This document shows, in pieces, positions 17,022 to 27,200 of a DNA stretch of 64,000 bases (positions are counted from its first letter, which is position 1; every line of letters begins with the position of its first letter). Made by a program: the position numbers and the translations under genes. This stretch comes from JBBRCE01 sp038205115 (GTDB taxonomy: Bacteria; Planctomycetota; Planctomycetia; Pirellulales; JBBRCE01): contig JBBRCE010000025.1 in NCBI GenBank assembly GCA_038205115.1, positions 5,007 to 69,006 on the forward strand. Reading direction: 5' to 3'. A model generated the notes under the pieces. It made no database searches. It was not told the origin of the DNA and saw nothing but the letters and a program-made list of their open reading frames with translations.

Positions 17022-18206
17022 ATGGCTTTGGACGTTCGACGTATCTTGGCAGACTTGGTGGCAATTCCCAGCGTCAACCCCATGGGGCAACCGCTGACTG
17101 AATCGCCTTATCTGGAGCATCGCGTCGGCGATTATCTGCAACAGTTTTTCACGCGGTTAGGCGTACGCTGGTTCCGCCAGCCCGTGGCACCGGGCCGCGA
17201 CAATCTGCTGGCTGCCATCGACGGAGCGCATTCGCCGGCCAGCGGCGGCACGCTGACGCTCTGGGACGCCCATCAAGACACCGTGCCGGTGGATGGCATG
17301 AGCATCCCGCCTTGGACGCCGGAAATTCGCGCCGGCCGGCTGTACGGCCGCGGCGCGTGCGATATCAAAGGCGGCTTGGCTGCCATGCTGGTGGCGTTTG
17401 CCCGCGTCAGCGAATTGCCGACCAACCAGCGGCCCAACCTGGCGCTGGCTTGCACGGTCAACGAGGAGCATGGCTTCTCGGGCGCCAAGGCGCTGTGCAA
17501 ACTGTTTGCGTCTGGCGACAATCCACTGTTACCGCGCGCGCCTGACGCGTGCATCGTCGCCGAGCCGACGAATTTGGATGTGGTCGTGGCGCATCGCGGC
17601 GTGGTGCGGTGGAGATGTCATACGCACGGTCGCGCGGCCCACAGTTCGCAACCACAACTGGGCGAAAATGCCATCTATGCCATGGGCAAATTGCTGGCGT
17701 TACTGGAGCGCTACCAGCGCGAGGTCGCGCCGCGATTGCCAGCCCATCCGCTGTGCGGACCGCCAACGCTAAGTGTTGGCACCATTCGCGGCGGGCTGAG
17801 CGTCAACACCGTGCCGGATCATTGCACCATCGAACTCGATCGGCGGCTACCGCCTAGCGAAGATCCGCTGGCCGCGCAGCAACATGTGATTCAATACTTG
17901 GCCGAAAACGCGGACTCCATTCGCATGACGCACGACGCGCCGCTGATGTCCAGCGGCGGGTTGACGGATCGCGACAACGCCGAATTGGCGCAGACGCTGA
18001 TTGCCGCAGCGCGTGGAATTACCGATCAATGCCGCACGCTGGGCGTGCCGTTTGGCACCAACGCGGCGGCTTACTCGGCCGCCAATGTGCCGACGGTGGT
18101 GTTTGGCCCCGGGTCGATCGAGCAAGCACACACGGCCGACGAATGGATCTCGCTGGACGAGCTGGAAAAGTCGGTGGAAATTTACTATCGCAGTGCCTTG
18201 GCGTAA
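17022..18206 (+). CDS. M20 family deacylase/peptidase (ArgE/DapE type)
   Basis: 394 residues beginning MALDVRRILADLVAIPSVNP. Zinc-site motifs of the M20 family are all present: WDAHQDTVPV (first ligand and catalytic Asp), GRGACDIKGGLAAML (bridging Asp), TVNEEHGFSGAK (catalytic Glu and ligand), EPTNLDVVVAHRG, and GPGSIEQAHTADEWI (last His). A dimerisation domain with the usual HTHGRAAHSSQP lies at about 205-320. Members hydrolyse amides such as N-acetylornithine or N-succinyl-diaminopimelate; the true substrate cannot be fixed from the sequence and no arginine or lysine genes are nearby. Cytoplasmic, length typical. Confidence 0.88.
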   Translation: MALDVRRILADLVAIPSVNPMGQPLTESPYLEHRVGDYLQQFFTRLGVRWFRQPVAPGRDNLLAAIDGAHSPASGGTLTLWDAHQDTVPVDGMSIPPWTPEIRAGRLYGRGACDIKGGLAAMLVAFARVSELPTNQRPNLALACTVNEEHGFSGAKALCKLFASGDNPLLPRAPDACIVAEPTNLDVVVAHRGVVRWRCHTHGRAAHSSQPQLGENAIYAMGKLLALLERYQREVAPRLPAHPLCGPPTLSVGTIRGGLSVNTVPDHCTIELDRRLPPSEDPLAAQQHVIQYLAENADSIRMTHDAPLMSSGGLTDRDNAELAQTLIAAARGITDQCRTLGVPFGTNAAAYSAANVPTVVFGPGSIEQAHTADEWISLDELEKSVEIYYRSALA

Positions 18207-18228
18207 AGCCGAGGCTTTGCGAGGCAGA

Positions 18229-19431
18229 TTACCCGCGCAGCACGGCCCGCAATACGCCGCCGATTAAGCCGCCGGCACCACTGCTGCCGCCTTCGCTTCC
18301 ACTGGAAGAGTTGCTGCCCGCGGTGTTGAAGATTTCGCTCTCGTCGCTGATCCAAGTGTCTTTGTCGCGCATGATGGCTTGCGGCGGCAGCGCCGGTGAC
18401 ACGGTGGTCAGTCCGGGCAACTTCTTGATGGCGGTGCCGATGGCCATGAACTCGATGATGCCGCCAATCTCGTGAATGCGGGTTTTGATGCCCACCACGT
18501 CATCCGCGCCCAGCGATTTGGCTTCGTCGGCAATGAGTCCGATGGCATGCTCGCGGGCGTCGTAGATCAGCGAAGTCAAATCGCTGACTTCGCCCCGCGA
18601 CATCGATTTGAACGCAGCTTTCAGTCCGCCGAACACGCCCAGCGAGTAGACGGCGGTGCCCAGCAGTAGCTTGACGGGGTAGTAGCCCAGGTTGGTGAGA
18701 TTCCACATTTCTTCGCAGGTCAAATCGCTGGTAATCGGCTCGCTGGCATGTTCGGCAGGCAGTTTTTTGTGGCGTGAAGCGGTGCCCATCATCATCATTT
18801 CGTGAACGCCGCGGAACGGGCAGACGCGGGTTTCGATGCCGACCACAGCGTTGGCGCCCACCGTGCGCGCTTCGTCGACGATTCGCTCCAGGGCCAGGTG
18901 GCGGGTCTTGTTGAAGACGTCGCTGAACTCCTTGATTTCGCCGCGGGCCATGCTTTTCAACCGGCCCAAGATGCCACCGCCAACGCCCATGGAATACGCT
19001 ACATTGCCGAACACGAATTTGAGCGGAATGTAACCGGCATCCAACTGGCAGTAGAGTTGCTGACCATCTCCGCTGGTGCTGAAGCTGATGGCTTCTGGTT
19101 TGCCTTCGGGACCATGAATGGCCGACGCCACGGACAGAAACTCCACGTTGCCGCGAAATTGCCGCAATTCGCTGGTTACGCCGGTTACGCCTACGCCGCC
19201 GCGCTGCCCGGCTTCGGCCATCATTTTTTCGTACGACAAGTGCCGGCCTTCGTGAATCACGCTGGTGACCTGCGTGACTTCACCGCCGAGCATGCTACGA
19301 AAGCTAGCACCCAGTCCGCCGAGAAAACCGGTGGAAAACACGCTGTTGCCAATCACCAGATCGCCGGGCCGCAGACCTTTGAGGTTCAGGCAGTAGATTT
19401 CGTTTCCTGAAAGACCGGACATGATGGCCAT
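18229..19431 (-). CDS. Protein with three YbjQ-type (DUF74) domains
   Basis: 400 residues from the ATG at 19431; an alternative ATG lies at 19422. Three repeats follow one another, each with a [NT]SVxSxG-type strand and a GGxxxxxKSMxxGEV segment: VIGNSVFSTGFLGGLGASF, FVFGNVAYSMGVGGGILG and LLGTAVYSLGVFGGLKAAF, then RHLxxExxxxEA and GANAVVGIETR-like ends. YbjQ/DUF74 domains are small pentameric folds called heavy-metal-binding from structure, with no proven role. A Ser/Gly-rich tail (NSSSGSEGGSSGAGGLIGG) closes the protein. Three copies in one chain suggest a self-contained assembly; single copies are the common form. Confidence 0.82.
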   Translation of the reverse strand: MAIMSGLSGNEIYCLNLKGLRPGDLVIGNSVFSTGFLGGLGASFRSMLGGEVTQVTSVIHEGRHLSYEKMMAEAGQRGGVGVTGVTSELRQFRGNVEFLSVASAIHGPEGKPEAISFSTSGDGQQLYCQLDAGYIPLKFVFGNVAYSMGVGGGILGRLKSMARGEIKEFSDVFNKTRHLALERIVDEARTVGANAVVGIETRVCPFRGVHEMMMMGTASRHKKLPAEHASEPITSDLTCEEMWNLTNLGYYPVKLLLGTAVYSLGVFGGLKAAFKSMSRGEVSDLTSLIYDAREHAIGLIADEAKSLGADDVVGIKTRIHEIGGIIEFMAIGTAIKKLPGLTTVSPALPPQAIMRDKDTWISDESEIFNTAGSNSSSGSEGGSSGAGGLIGGVLRAVLRG

Positions 19432-19539
19432 GATTGCACCTGCGGAGAAGTTGGATTGCTGGCCGGAATTATGCCAGCGCCCGCAGGCCGTGGGAAGCAT
19501 TTTTCTCGATCCTGCCGGCAACGATCACCGGAAACCCGC

Positions 19540-19599
19540 CGATCGCAAATTGGCCAAACGGATTTGCCATTTGCACTTCCCATTTTTCCATTTGCAATC
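19540..19599. repeat. Degenerate heptanucleotide repeat with short inverted arm (locus B)
   Basis: On the minus strand, bases 19593 to 19560 parse as 7-base units GCAAATG, GAAAAAT, GGGAAGT, GCAAATG, GCAAATC. The left flank CGATCGCAAATTGG (19540-19553) is nearly the reverse complement of CCATTTGCAATCG (19587-19599), giving a hairpin around the repeat. It sits in the spacer between the YbjQ protein and the GT-C transferase, which are divergent. It has the same period and similar unit composition as locus A. Confidence 0.65.
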
Positions 19600-19736
19600 G
19601 CATCGTCCTGCTAGCACTGCGACCGCTACCCAGCGTGTCATCCGCCTTGACCCACTTGGGCCGATTTTCTATAGTCCGCCGCCCCTTCTGAAGGGCCCAG
19701 CATCGTTTGCACATTGCCTCGTCACGGGTTATTGAA

Positions 19737-21521
19737 ATGCCGCAGCTCGTTCGTCATCAACTTTGGATCGCGGTGGCGGCTGGCGCGGTGCTATTTTGCA
19801 ATTTAGGCGGCGCCCGGTTGTGGGACGACGACGAGCCGCGCAACGCCACCTGCGCGCGCGAAATGCTCGGCCGCGGCGACTGGATTGTGCCTACGTTTAA
19901 TCAGAAATTGCGGACCGACAAGCCGATTCTGATTTATTGGTTGATGATGACGGCCTACCAAACGCTGGGCGATAACGAGTTTTCTGCCCGCGTGGTCTCG
20001 GCCACGCTGGCGCTGGGCACATCGCTGCTGACGTATCACATTGGACGGCTGTTGTTCCGGGCCGAAGTCGGTCTATGGGCCGGGCTGATCCTCTGTACCG
20101 CCATCTTTTTCGATATGTCGGGCCGCGCGGCGACAACCGATTCGCTGCTGCTGTTTTGCATTACGCTGGCGATCCTGGCGTTTGTGCATGGCGTGCGCAG
20201 TTCCAACACATTGCCATCCGCGCACGAGAATGCCAGCCGCCGATTTGCCGACCTGGTGCCGCGGCGCTGGTTGAGTTTTGCGGCCATGTACGCCGCGATG
20301 GGCCTGGCCGTGCTGGCCAAAGGACCGGTCGGGCTGGTGTTACCGGTGGCGGCCCTGGGCATGTACTTGCTGATTGTCGGCGACGAGCGTCGCCGCGATC
20401 TTTGGCACGCTGGGCAGTCCACCACGCGCAAACAGCAATTGCTGAATTGGTTTAAAAAATTACCGGTCAACTTCATCCATGCCACATGGCAACTGCGCCC
20501 CCTGACGTTGTTGGTGGTTGTGGCGGTGGTTGCTCTGCCCTGGTACGTGGCTGTATCGCTTCGTACCGACGGTCAGTGGACGCGCGACTTCATCGGCAAT
20601 CACAATTTGGGACGATTTGCCGACGTCAAAGAAGGGCATCGCGGTCCGTTCTTTTATTACATGCCGGTGATCATGATCGGTTTCTTTCCGTGGTCGATCT
20701 TGTTGCCGGCCAGCATCACAACCTTGGTGCTGCGAATTCGTCAGCGTCATCTCTGGCGTCCAGCATACGTGCTGGTGGCCTGCTGGATGTGCGTGGTGAT
20801 CGTGGCATTTTCCTGTGCGGCCACCAAGTTGCCGACTTACGTACTGCCGGCCTATCCGGCGATCGCGTTGATCGCCGCCTCGTTTGCGGATCGATGGATC
20901 CGCGAACCGGCCACGGCCAAAAAATGGCTTCGCGTCGCCTTGCCAACGCTCGGACTGGTGGGCGTCGGTTTGATGATCGCGCTGCCAATCATCTCTCGGC
21001 GAATTTTACCGGGCGAGGCTTGGCTCGGGCTGATCGGACTGGCGCCGTTCACCGGCGCGCTGCTCGCGCTATGGTTCAGCGAACGGCATCAAGCGCAACG
21101 TGCGATGGTGACATTGTGTGTTACGGCAATCGTGTTTGGAGTTGGCATCTGGGGCATCGGCGCCGCCCGCGTCAGCGTGCATCAGAATAGCGAGTCGATG
21201 GTTGCCGCGGCGCAGCAGATCAGCCCTGCGGGCCAACAATTCGCCGCTTTTCGCTACGGATCGCCGAGCCTGGTTTATTACGCCCACAACCATGTCGACT
21301 ATTTCGATAGCCCCCAGCAAGTAGCCGATTTTCTGGCCGCAGACGCCGGGCATTTTGTGGTGGTCTCCGCCGAACGCCTGGAAGAAATCAAGTCTGCGTT
21401 GCCGCCGGGCGTCGAGCCACTGGTGCACCGACCGCGCTTCGCCCGCACAGCGGAGGAGTTGTTGTTGCTGGGACGCACACCGCAGACCGCGTTCAACGCT
21501 AACAAAACGAGCGTTCATTGA
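19737..21521 (+). CDS. GT-C glycosyltransferase, ArnT/PMT (GT83) type
   Basis: 594 residues from the ATG at 19737, with about 11-12 membrane segments in the N-terminal 450 residues. The first periplasmic loop carries the family signature: LGGARLWDDDEPRNATCAREM, with the acidic DDDE catalytic region, followed by DWIVPTFNQKLRTDKPIL. Such enzymes move a sugar from a polyprenyl-phosphate carrier to a lipid, glycan or protein on the outer face of the inner membrane. The C-terminal soluble part (480-594) is the usual alpha/beta periplasmic domain. The next gene, 98 bp downstream, encodes a GT2 of the type that makes polyprenyl-phosphate sugars, so the two probably work in sequence. Confidence 0.85.
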   Translation: MPQLVRHQLWIAVAAGAVLFCNLGGARLWDDDEPRNATCAREMLGRGDWIVPTFNQKLRTDKPILIYWLMMTAYQTLGDNEFSARVVSATLALGTSLLTYHIGRLLFRAEVGLWAGLILCTAIFFDMSGRAATTDSLLLFCITLAILAFVHGVRSSNTLPSAHENASRRFADLVPRRWLSFAAMYAAMGLAVLAKGPVGLVLPVAALGMYLLIVGDERRRDLWHAGQSTTRKQQLLNWFKKLPVNFIHATWQLRPLTLLVVVAVVALPWYVAVSLRTDGQWTRDFIGNHNLGRFADVKEGHRGPFFYYMPVIMIGFFPWSILLPASITTLVLRIRQRHLWRPAYVLVACWMCVVIVAFSCAATKLPTYVLPAYPAIALIAASFADRWIREPATAKKWLRVALPTLGLVGVGLMIALPIISRRILPGEAWLGLIGLAPFTGALLALWFSERHQAQRAMVTLCVTAIVFGVGIWGIGAARVSVHQNSESMVAAAQQISPAGQQFAAFRYGSPSLVYYAHNHVDYFDSPQQVADFLAADAGHFVVVSAERLEEIKSALPPGVEPLVHRPRFARTAEELLLLGRTPQTAFNANKTSVH

Positions 21522-21618
21522 TGGAATCAGGCGCGAACTCGCTCGCGCCACCAACGTAAGGAATTGTCGCGTGCGCGCCGGCGCACCATCGCTCGACTTT
21601 GATTGATTGGTTCGATTC

Positions 21619-23700
21619 ATGGAAACTCAAACGACATTGCCGCGATTCTCGCGCCCCAAGCTCATGTTCTGGCTGCGTACCGCGGTCAGCCTGGGGCTGC
21701 TCGCGTTTTTGGCGCGCCGCACCAACTGGACTCCGGTCTGGCCGCTGCTCCGCGGACTCGATTGGTCCAACTGGCTGGTGGCGCTAGGGCTTTGCCTAGG
21801 CTCGCAAGTGGTTAGCGCCATTCGCTGGCGCGGGCTGGCCGCGCCGCTGGGATTCCGCTATTCGCAACGGCGGTTTTTGCAGCATTACTTCGAAGGCATG
21901 TTCTTCAGCCTTTGCTTGCCATCTTCGATCGGCGGCGACGTGGTTAAAGCGTGCCGTCTGGCGCCCGACACTGAAGGCCGCGTGCTGGCCGGTTGCTCCG
22001 TACTGGCCGATCGACTGACCGGCTTGGCCGCGCTGCTGGTGATTGCCAGCGCCACGCTGGTGGCTCGCCAATTCGATTTGAACATCTGGCAAACGCTGGT
22101 GATGGGCGCAGCCTTTTTGGCCGCGGCGCTGGCCGGAGTTCGCCTGGCCTTCGACGCACTCCGCTGGCTCACCAGCCGACGTGTTGGCGGGCGAACCCGC
22201 GGATTGTGGGCCAAACTGATTCCCTACCAGGCGCGTCCGGAAGTCATGTGGCAAGCGGTTGGCTGGGGCATGATCGTACAAGTCTTGAACATCGCCACCG
22301 TGATTTGGGTGGGCCGCGCAATGGATTTGGACATCCCCACGCAAGCGTTTTTTGTGGCCGTACCGATGGTGGCTTTGATGGCCGCCGTGCCGATTTCCAT
22401 CAACGGCGTCGGCATTCGCGAAAGCGGTTTGGCCCTGATCCTCTCCTGGTATGGCGTACCGCAAGCGCTGGGCGTAACGCTGGGGCTGCTGTGGTTTTTG
22501 GTTACGGCCGCCAGCGGCTTGATTGGTGGTCTGGTGTACTTGCTCGGACCGAGTTATCCGAGCGAGGCCGAACAGAATTGCCCGACATCCGAGCACGACC
22601 ATTTGATTTCAACACTCGACTCGTCCGAACTGGCGCTCGACCGCTGCCTGGTTCCGTTTGATATTCAAGACACGATTTCCTTTCCGAGAGCACCTGCCAT
22701 GAGCGTTTCCGTCGTCGTCCCGATTTACAACGAACGCGAAAACATCCGCCGCCTGTACGACGCCTTGCAAGACGTGCTGCCGCGCTTGGGCAAGAACTAC
22801 GAAATCATTCTGGTCGACGATGGTTCGACCGACGGCTCCGATCGCGAATTGCAACAATTGGCCAAGCTCGACGCGCACGTCAAAGTCGTGCAATTCCGCC
22901 GCAACTTCGGCCAAACGGCGGCCATGAACGCCGGCATCCAAATGTCGAGCTGCGACGTGATCGTTACGCTCGATGCCGATCTGCAAAACGATCCCGGCGA
23001 TATTCCGCTGCTGCTGGCCAAACTCGACGAAGGCTTCGACCTGGTTCACGGCTGGCGACAAAACCGCCAAGATGCGTTCATCAATCGCAAGTTGCCCTCG
23101 AAGATCGCCAACTGGATCATCAGCAAGGCCACCAAGTTCCCGGTACACGACCTGGGCTGCACGCTGAAGGCCATGCGCCGCGACATCGCCCAAGAGTTGC
23201 AATTGTACGGAGAAATGCACCGCTTCATCCCGATTCTGGCCCACTGGCGCGGGGCAAAGTGCGCGGAAATTGTTACCCGGCATCACGCCCGGCAGTTTGG
23301 CACGTCGAAGTACGGTATCGGTCGCACGCTCCGCGTGGTGCTGGACCTGATCACCGTCAAATACATGACGCAATATTTGACCAGCCCGATGAAGTTGTTT
23401 GGCTCGCTCGGTTTGGGCTGCGGATTGATCAGCGCGCTTTCGCTGGCGGCCACGGTGGCTATGAAATACACGCAAGACTTGCATATGTCGCACAATCCGC
23501 TGCTGCTGCTCACGGCGTTTGCCGCAATGATTGGCGTGCAGTTCTTTGTGTTTGGCATGCTGGGCGAGATGGGCGTCCGCACCTACTACGAGAGCCAGGG
23601 CAAAACGTATTACGCCGTGCGGAAGCTCACCAACTTCACCACGGACGACGAAGTTCACGCCACGCCGGCCGCCACGCAGTTGCGTAAGCACGCGGCGTAG
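21619..23700 (+). CDS. Fusion: flippase-like (UPF0104/LPG synthase TM) plus DPM1-like GT2
   Basis: 693 residues from the ATG at 21619. Residues about 15-325 are a multi-pass domain of the UPF0104/lysylphosphatidylglycerol-synthase-TM family (SLCLPSSIGGDVVKACRL, DRLTGLAALLV, ISINGVGIRESG). After a hydrophilic linker (325-360) comes a GT2 domain of the dolichyl/undecaprenyl-phosphate mannosyl or glucosyl transferase type: VSVVVPIYNERENI, ILVDDGSTDGS, VTLDADLQNDP, then HDLGCTLKAMRRD, followed by two C-terminal membrane helices and a tail. No stop separates the halves. The GT2 half has its own ATG (22699, codon 361) after GAGAG, so internal initiation is possible. Role inferred: make a polyprenyl-phosphate sugar and help present it to the GT-C enzyme upstream. 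Confidence 0.85.
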   Translation: METQTTLPRFSRPKLMFWLRTAVSLGLLAFLARRTNWTPVWPLLRGLDWSNWLVALGLCLGSQVVSAIRWRGLAAPLGFRYSQRRFLQHYFEGMFFSLCLPSSIGGDVVKACRLAPDTEGRVLAGCSVLADRLTGLAALLVIASATLVARQFDLNIWQTLVMGAAFLAAALAGVRLAFDALRWLTSRRVGGRTRGLWAKLIPYQARPEVMWQAVGWGMIVQVLNIATVIWVGRAMDLDIPTQAFFVAVPMVALMAAVPISINGVGIRESGLALILSWYGVPQALGVTLGLLWFLVTAASGLIGGLVYLLGPSYPSEAEQNCPTSEHDHLISTLDSSELALDRCLVPFDIQDTISFPRAPAMSVSVVVPIYNERENIRRLYDALQDVLPRLGKNYEIILVDDGSTDGSDRELQQLAKLDAHVKVVQFRRNFGQTAAMNAGIQMSSCDVIVTLDADLQNDPGDIPLLLAKLDEGFDLVHGWRQNRQDAFINRKLPSKIANWIISKATKFPVHDLGCTLKAMRRDIAQELQLYGEMHRFIPILAHWRGAKCAEIVTRHHARQFGTSKYGIGRTLRVVLDLITVKYMTQYLTSPMKLFGSLGLGCGLISALSLAATVAMKYTQDLHMSHNPLLLLTAFAAMIGVQFFVFGMLGEMGVRTYYESQGKTYYAVRKLTNFTTDDEVHATPAATQLRKHAA

Positions 23701-24276
23701 GACAATGGCAATCACTCAATTGACTCGAACGCTGCACTTAGTCGACAGATTCGATGGCCAGCCCTCGCACCGCTACGCATCGACAAATCTGCCTTTAATG
23801 TGTCGTGACTCGCTTTAGAACATTCGGAAAATTTCGATTTCGAGCACTGCTGCGGCCTCGCGCCGACAGGCGGGCAAACGGACGTTGTATTTCGGGCGCA
23901 CCGGTTGTCTGCGTCACGGAACTCTCTTACCATATTCTAGTTGGGCCGTTGCCCGGTTTCGCAAATCATGACGTCGTTGGCGAAGTTCGGCAACTTCGCC
24001 ACGACCACCGCGTGCTGTCGGGTGATTTGGCCTCACGGGCCGCGTCAGCCATCATCTCTTCTCCCTGATTGAGAATTAGCGGCTGAACCCCAGAGATCCG
24101 CCATTCCAACGACGGGCGCTGCACACGCGCCTAAGCACGGAACGCCAACTGCGGCCAGTCATCGCGTGCGGTCAAGCGGTCGTGCGGAGCACACGGCAAT
24201 GGCTCCGAACTCGCGGGCCACCATACGAACTGACTCCGGACAAGCTGCAAACTGAGAATCGGCAGGTGATGAAGTA
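23701..24276. other. Long spacer before the histidine kinase gene
   Basis: 576 bases without a supported gene on either strand; frames longer than 70 codons exist but show no domain, signal peptide or ribosome site. It presumably carries the kinase promoter. No tRNA, riboswitch or repeat was recognised. Confidence 0.4.
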
Positions 24277-27200
24277 ATGGACAAAGCCGAGCAATTCATG
24301 ACCATCTCCCACCAGCCCGCGGGTTCGGCCGCGCCGACGCGCAAATTTCGGGACTTCCGCGTGATTGGCTTCGCGCTCACGCTGGTCGTGCTGGTGATCG
24401 GCGGCGTTTTGGGCTTCGTCAACTATTTGCGCTTAGCTGAAAACGATCGTCGCGTTGCCCGCGCGCACGAAGTCATCGAAGAACTCGAGAATCTGGCGAC
24501 CACGCTCACCGACGCCGAGGCAGCACAGCGGGGCTACCTGCTAACCGAAGACGAGCAATACCTCAAACCTTACAACGACGCCCTGCTACGTCTGCAAGGC
24601 ATCGTCGCCCAGCTCAAAAAACTCTCTTCGAATCACCCAGACCGAGAAACGCACATCGGCCAATTGGAGCCGAAGATTCAATTATGGTTGGAAGAATTGA
24701 AACGGCCGGTCGGTCTGGAAAAAAGCGGCGATCGGCCCGCCGCTCTGACGGTCGTCCGCAGCGATGCCGGCAACACCATGATGGACGGCTTGCGAAAGGA
24801 TGTGGTCGCGCTGCAAACCGTGGAACAAGAAAGCCTGCTGCGTCATGCCGCTGACTCGGCGACCGGTTCGCGGACGACGATCCTATCGATCTTGCTGCCG
24901 ACATTGCTCGGTCTGGGGTTAGTGATTGCGGTTTTTGTGCTTAGCCAGCGAAACCAGACGATGCGGCAGCGGGCCATTGATATTGTGGCCGAGCAAGGCG
25001 AGCGGCTTCGCACCACGTTGGCGAGCATCGGTGACGCCGTCGTCACCACCGACACCAGTTGCCGCGTCACCGGCATGAACGCCGTGGCCGAATCGCTGAC
25101 CGGCTGGACAACCGCGGACGCCATTGGCGTGCCACTCGACACAGTCTTTCGGATCGTCAACGAGCAATCCCGCCAGCCAGTCGAGAGTCCTGCCACCCGC
25201 GCACTGCGCGAAGGCCTGATCGTTGGACTGGCTAACCATACGGTGCTGATTTGCAAGAATGGCACGGAGAGGCCAATTGACGATAGCGCCGCCCCGATCC
25301 GATGTCGGCTAGGCGAGATCGTCGGCTGCGTGCTGGTGTTCCGCGACGTGACTCAGCGGCGACAGGAAGAAATTGCACAAGCGGAGCGCACGCGGCTCAC
25401 AAGTCTGCGGGCAGAGATCGCCACGGCGCTCGCCAGCGACAGCCCAACCCATGCAACTTTGCGACAGTGTGCCGAAGCGCTGGTCCGCCATTTGGATGTG
25501 GCCTTTGCCCGCATCTGGACCTTGGATCAAGGCGGGGGCGTGCTGGAGTTGCAAGCCAGTGCCGGGTTGTACACGCACACCGATGGCCCGCACCGTAGGA
25601 TCAACGTGGGCGAATTCAAGATCGGACGCATCGCCAGCAGTCGCCAGCCGCACGTCACCAACGACGTGCCCAACGATCCCAACGTCAGCGACCCGGAATG
25701 GGCAGCGCGTGAGGGCATGGTCGCCTTTGCCGGCTATCCGCTGCTGGTCGAAGACCGAGTGTATGGCGTGGTGGCACTGTTTGCTCGTCGCTCGGTCAGC
25801 GAGGCCATGCTAACCGATCTCGCACCGCTGGCGGACCAGATTGCTCAGTACGTAGACCGCAAACGTAGCGAAGACAACCTGCGGGCCAGTGAGGAGTTCA
25901 ACCGTAGTCTGATGGACGGCAGCGTCGATTGCGTCAAGGTGTTGGACCTGGATGGTCGGCTGTTACAGATGAACGAGCCTGGTCTCTGTTCGATGGAGAT
26001 CGACGACTTCGGCCCGTTCTGCGGCGCATCGTGGGTGGAACTGTGGCCGACGGAAGCAGTTGGCGATATCGCGAACGCAGTGGCCGCCGCCCGTGCCGGG
26101 GCGACGAGTTCGTTTCAGGCGTTCTGCCCAACAGCCAAGGGCACGCCCCGCTGGTGGGACGTCACGGTCAGTCCCGTCCGCGGCACCCAAGACGGTAGCG
26201 TGGTACGCCTGCTGGCGGTTTCGCGCGATATTACTGATCGCAAGCGCGCCGAAGAACAATTGCGCGAGGGTGAGAAGCGGTTTCGCACGCTGGCCGATAA
26301 CATGAGCCAGTTCGCTTGGATGGCCGACGATCAGGGCTACATCTTCTGGTACAACCGCCGCTGGTACGAGTATACCGGTACCACGCTGGAACAAATGCAG
26401 GGTTGGGGTTGGCGCGACGTTCATCATCCAGACCACATTGACGGCGTGGTCAAACGAATTCAGCATTCGTGGGATACCGGCGAGCCGTGGGAAGACACAT
26501 TTCCGCTGCGAGGCGTCAACGGCGGTTATCGCTGGTTTCTCTCGCGGGCCGTACCCATCCGTGGCGACCACGGCCAGGTCGTATGCTGGTTTGGAACCAA
26601 CACCGACATCACCGAGCAGCGCGAGCTGGAGCAGGCGCTCCGAGAATCCGATCTAAAAAAGAACGAGTTCCTCAGTATTCTCGCGCACGAACTGCGCAAC
26701 CCGCTGGCGCCGATCCGTAACGGCCTGCAATTGATGAAGTTGGAAACGACCGATGCCGAAGTGGCCGATTCAATACGGTCAATGATGGAGCGACAACTCG
26801 GTCAAATGGTCCGGCTCATCGATGACCTGATGGACCTAACCCGCATCAGCCAAGGCAAGATGGATCTGCAAAAGGCACGCTTGCCGATCTCGACCGCCGT
26901 GCGAAACGCCGTCGATACCAGTCGCCCGCTGTTCGAAGCGGCCAACCACACGCTGACGCTGGACTTGCCCGACGAGCCGATTGATGTGGACGCCGACGAA
27001 ACGCGGCTTTCGCAGGTCTTTGCCAATCTGCTCAACAATGCGGCCAAGTATACCGAGCCAGGCGGCCTCATTCGCGTGGCCATCCAGCGCGCCGGCAGCG
27101 ATGTCGTGGTGTCCGTCGAAGATAACGGCATCGGCATTCCGGCCGCCATGCTGCCGCAGGTCTTCGACATTTTTACACAGGTCGATCGTTCGCTGGAAAA

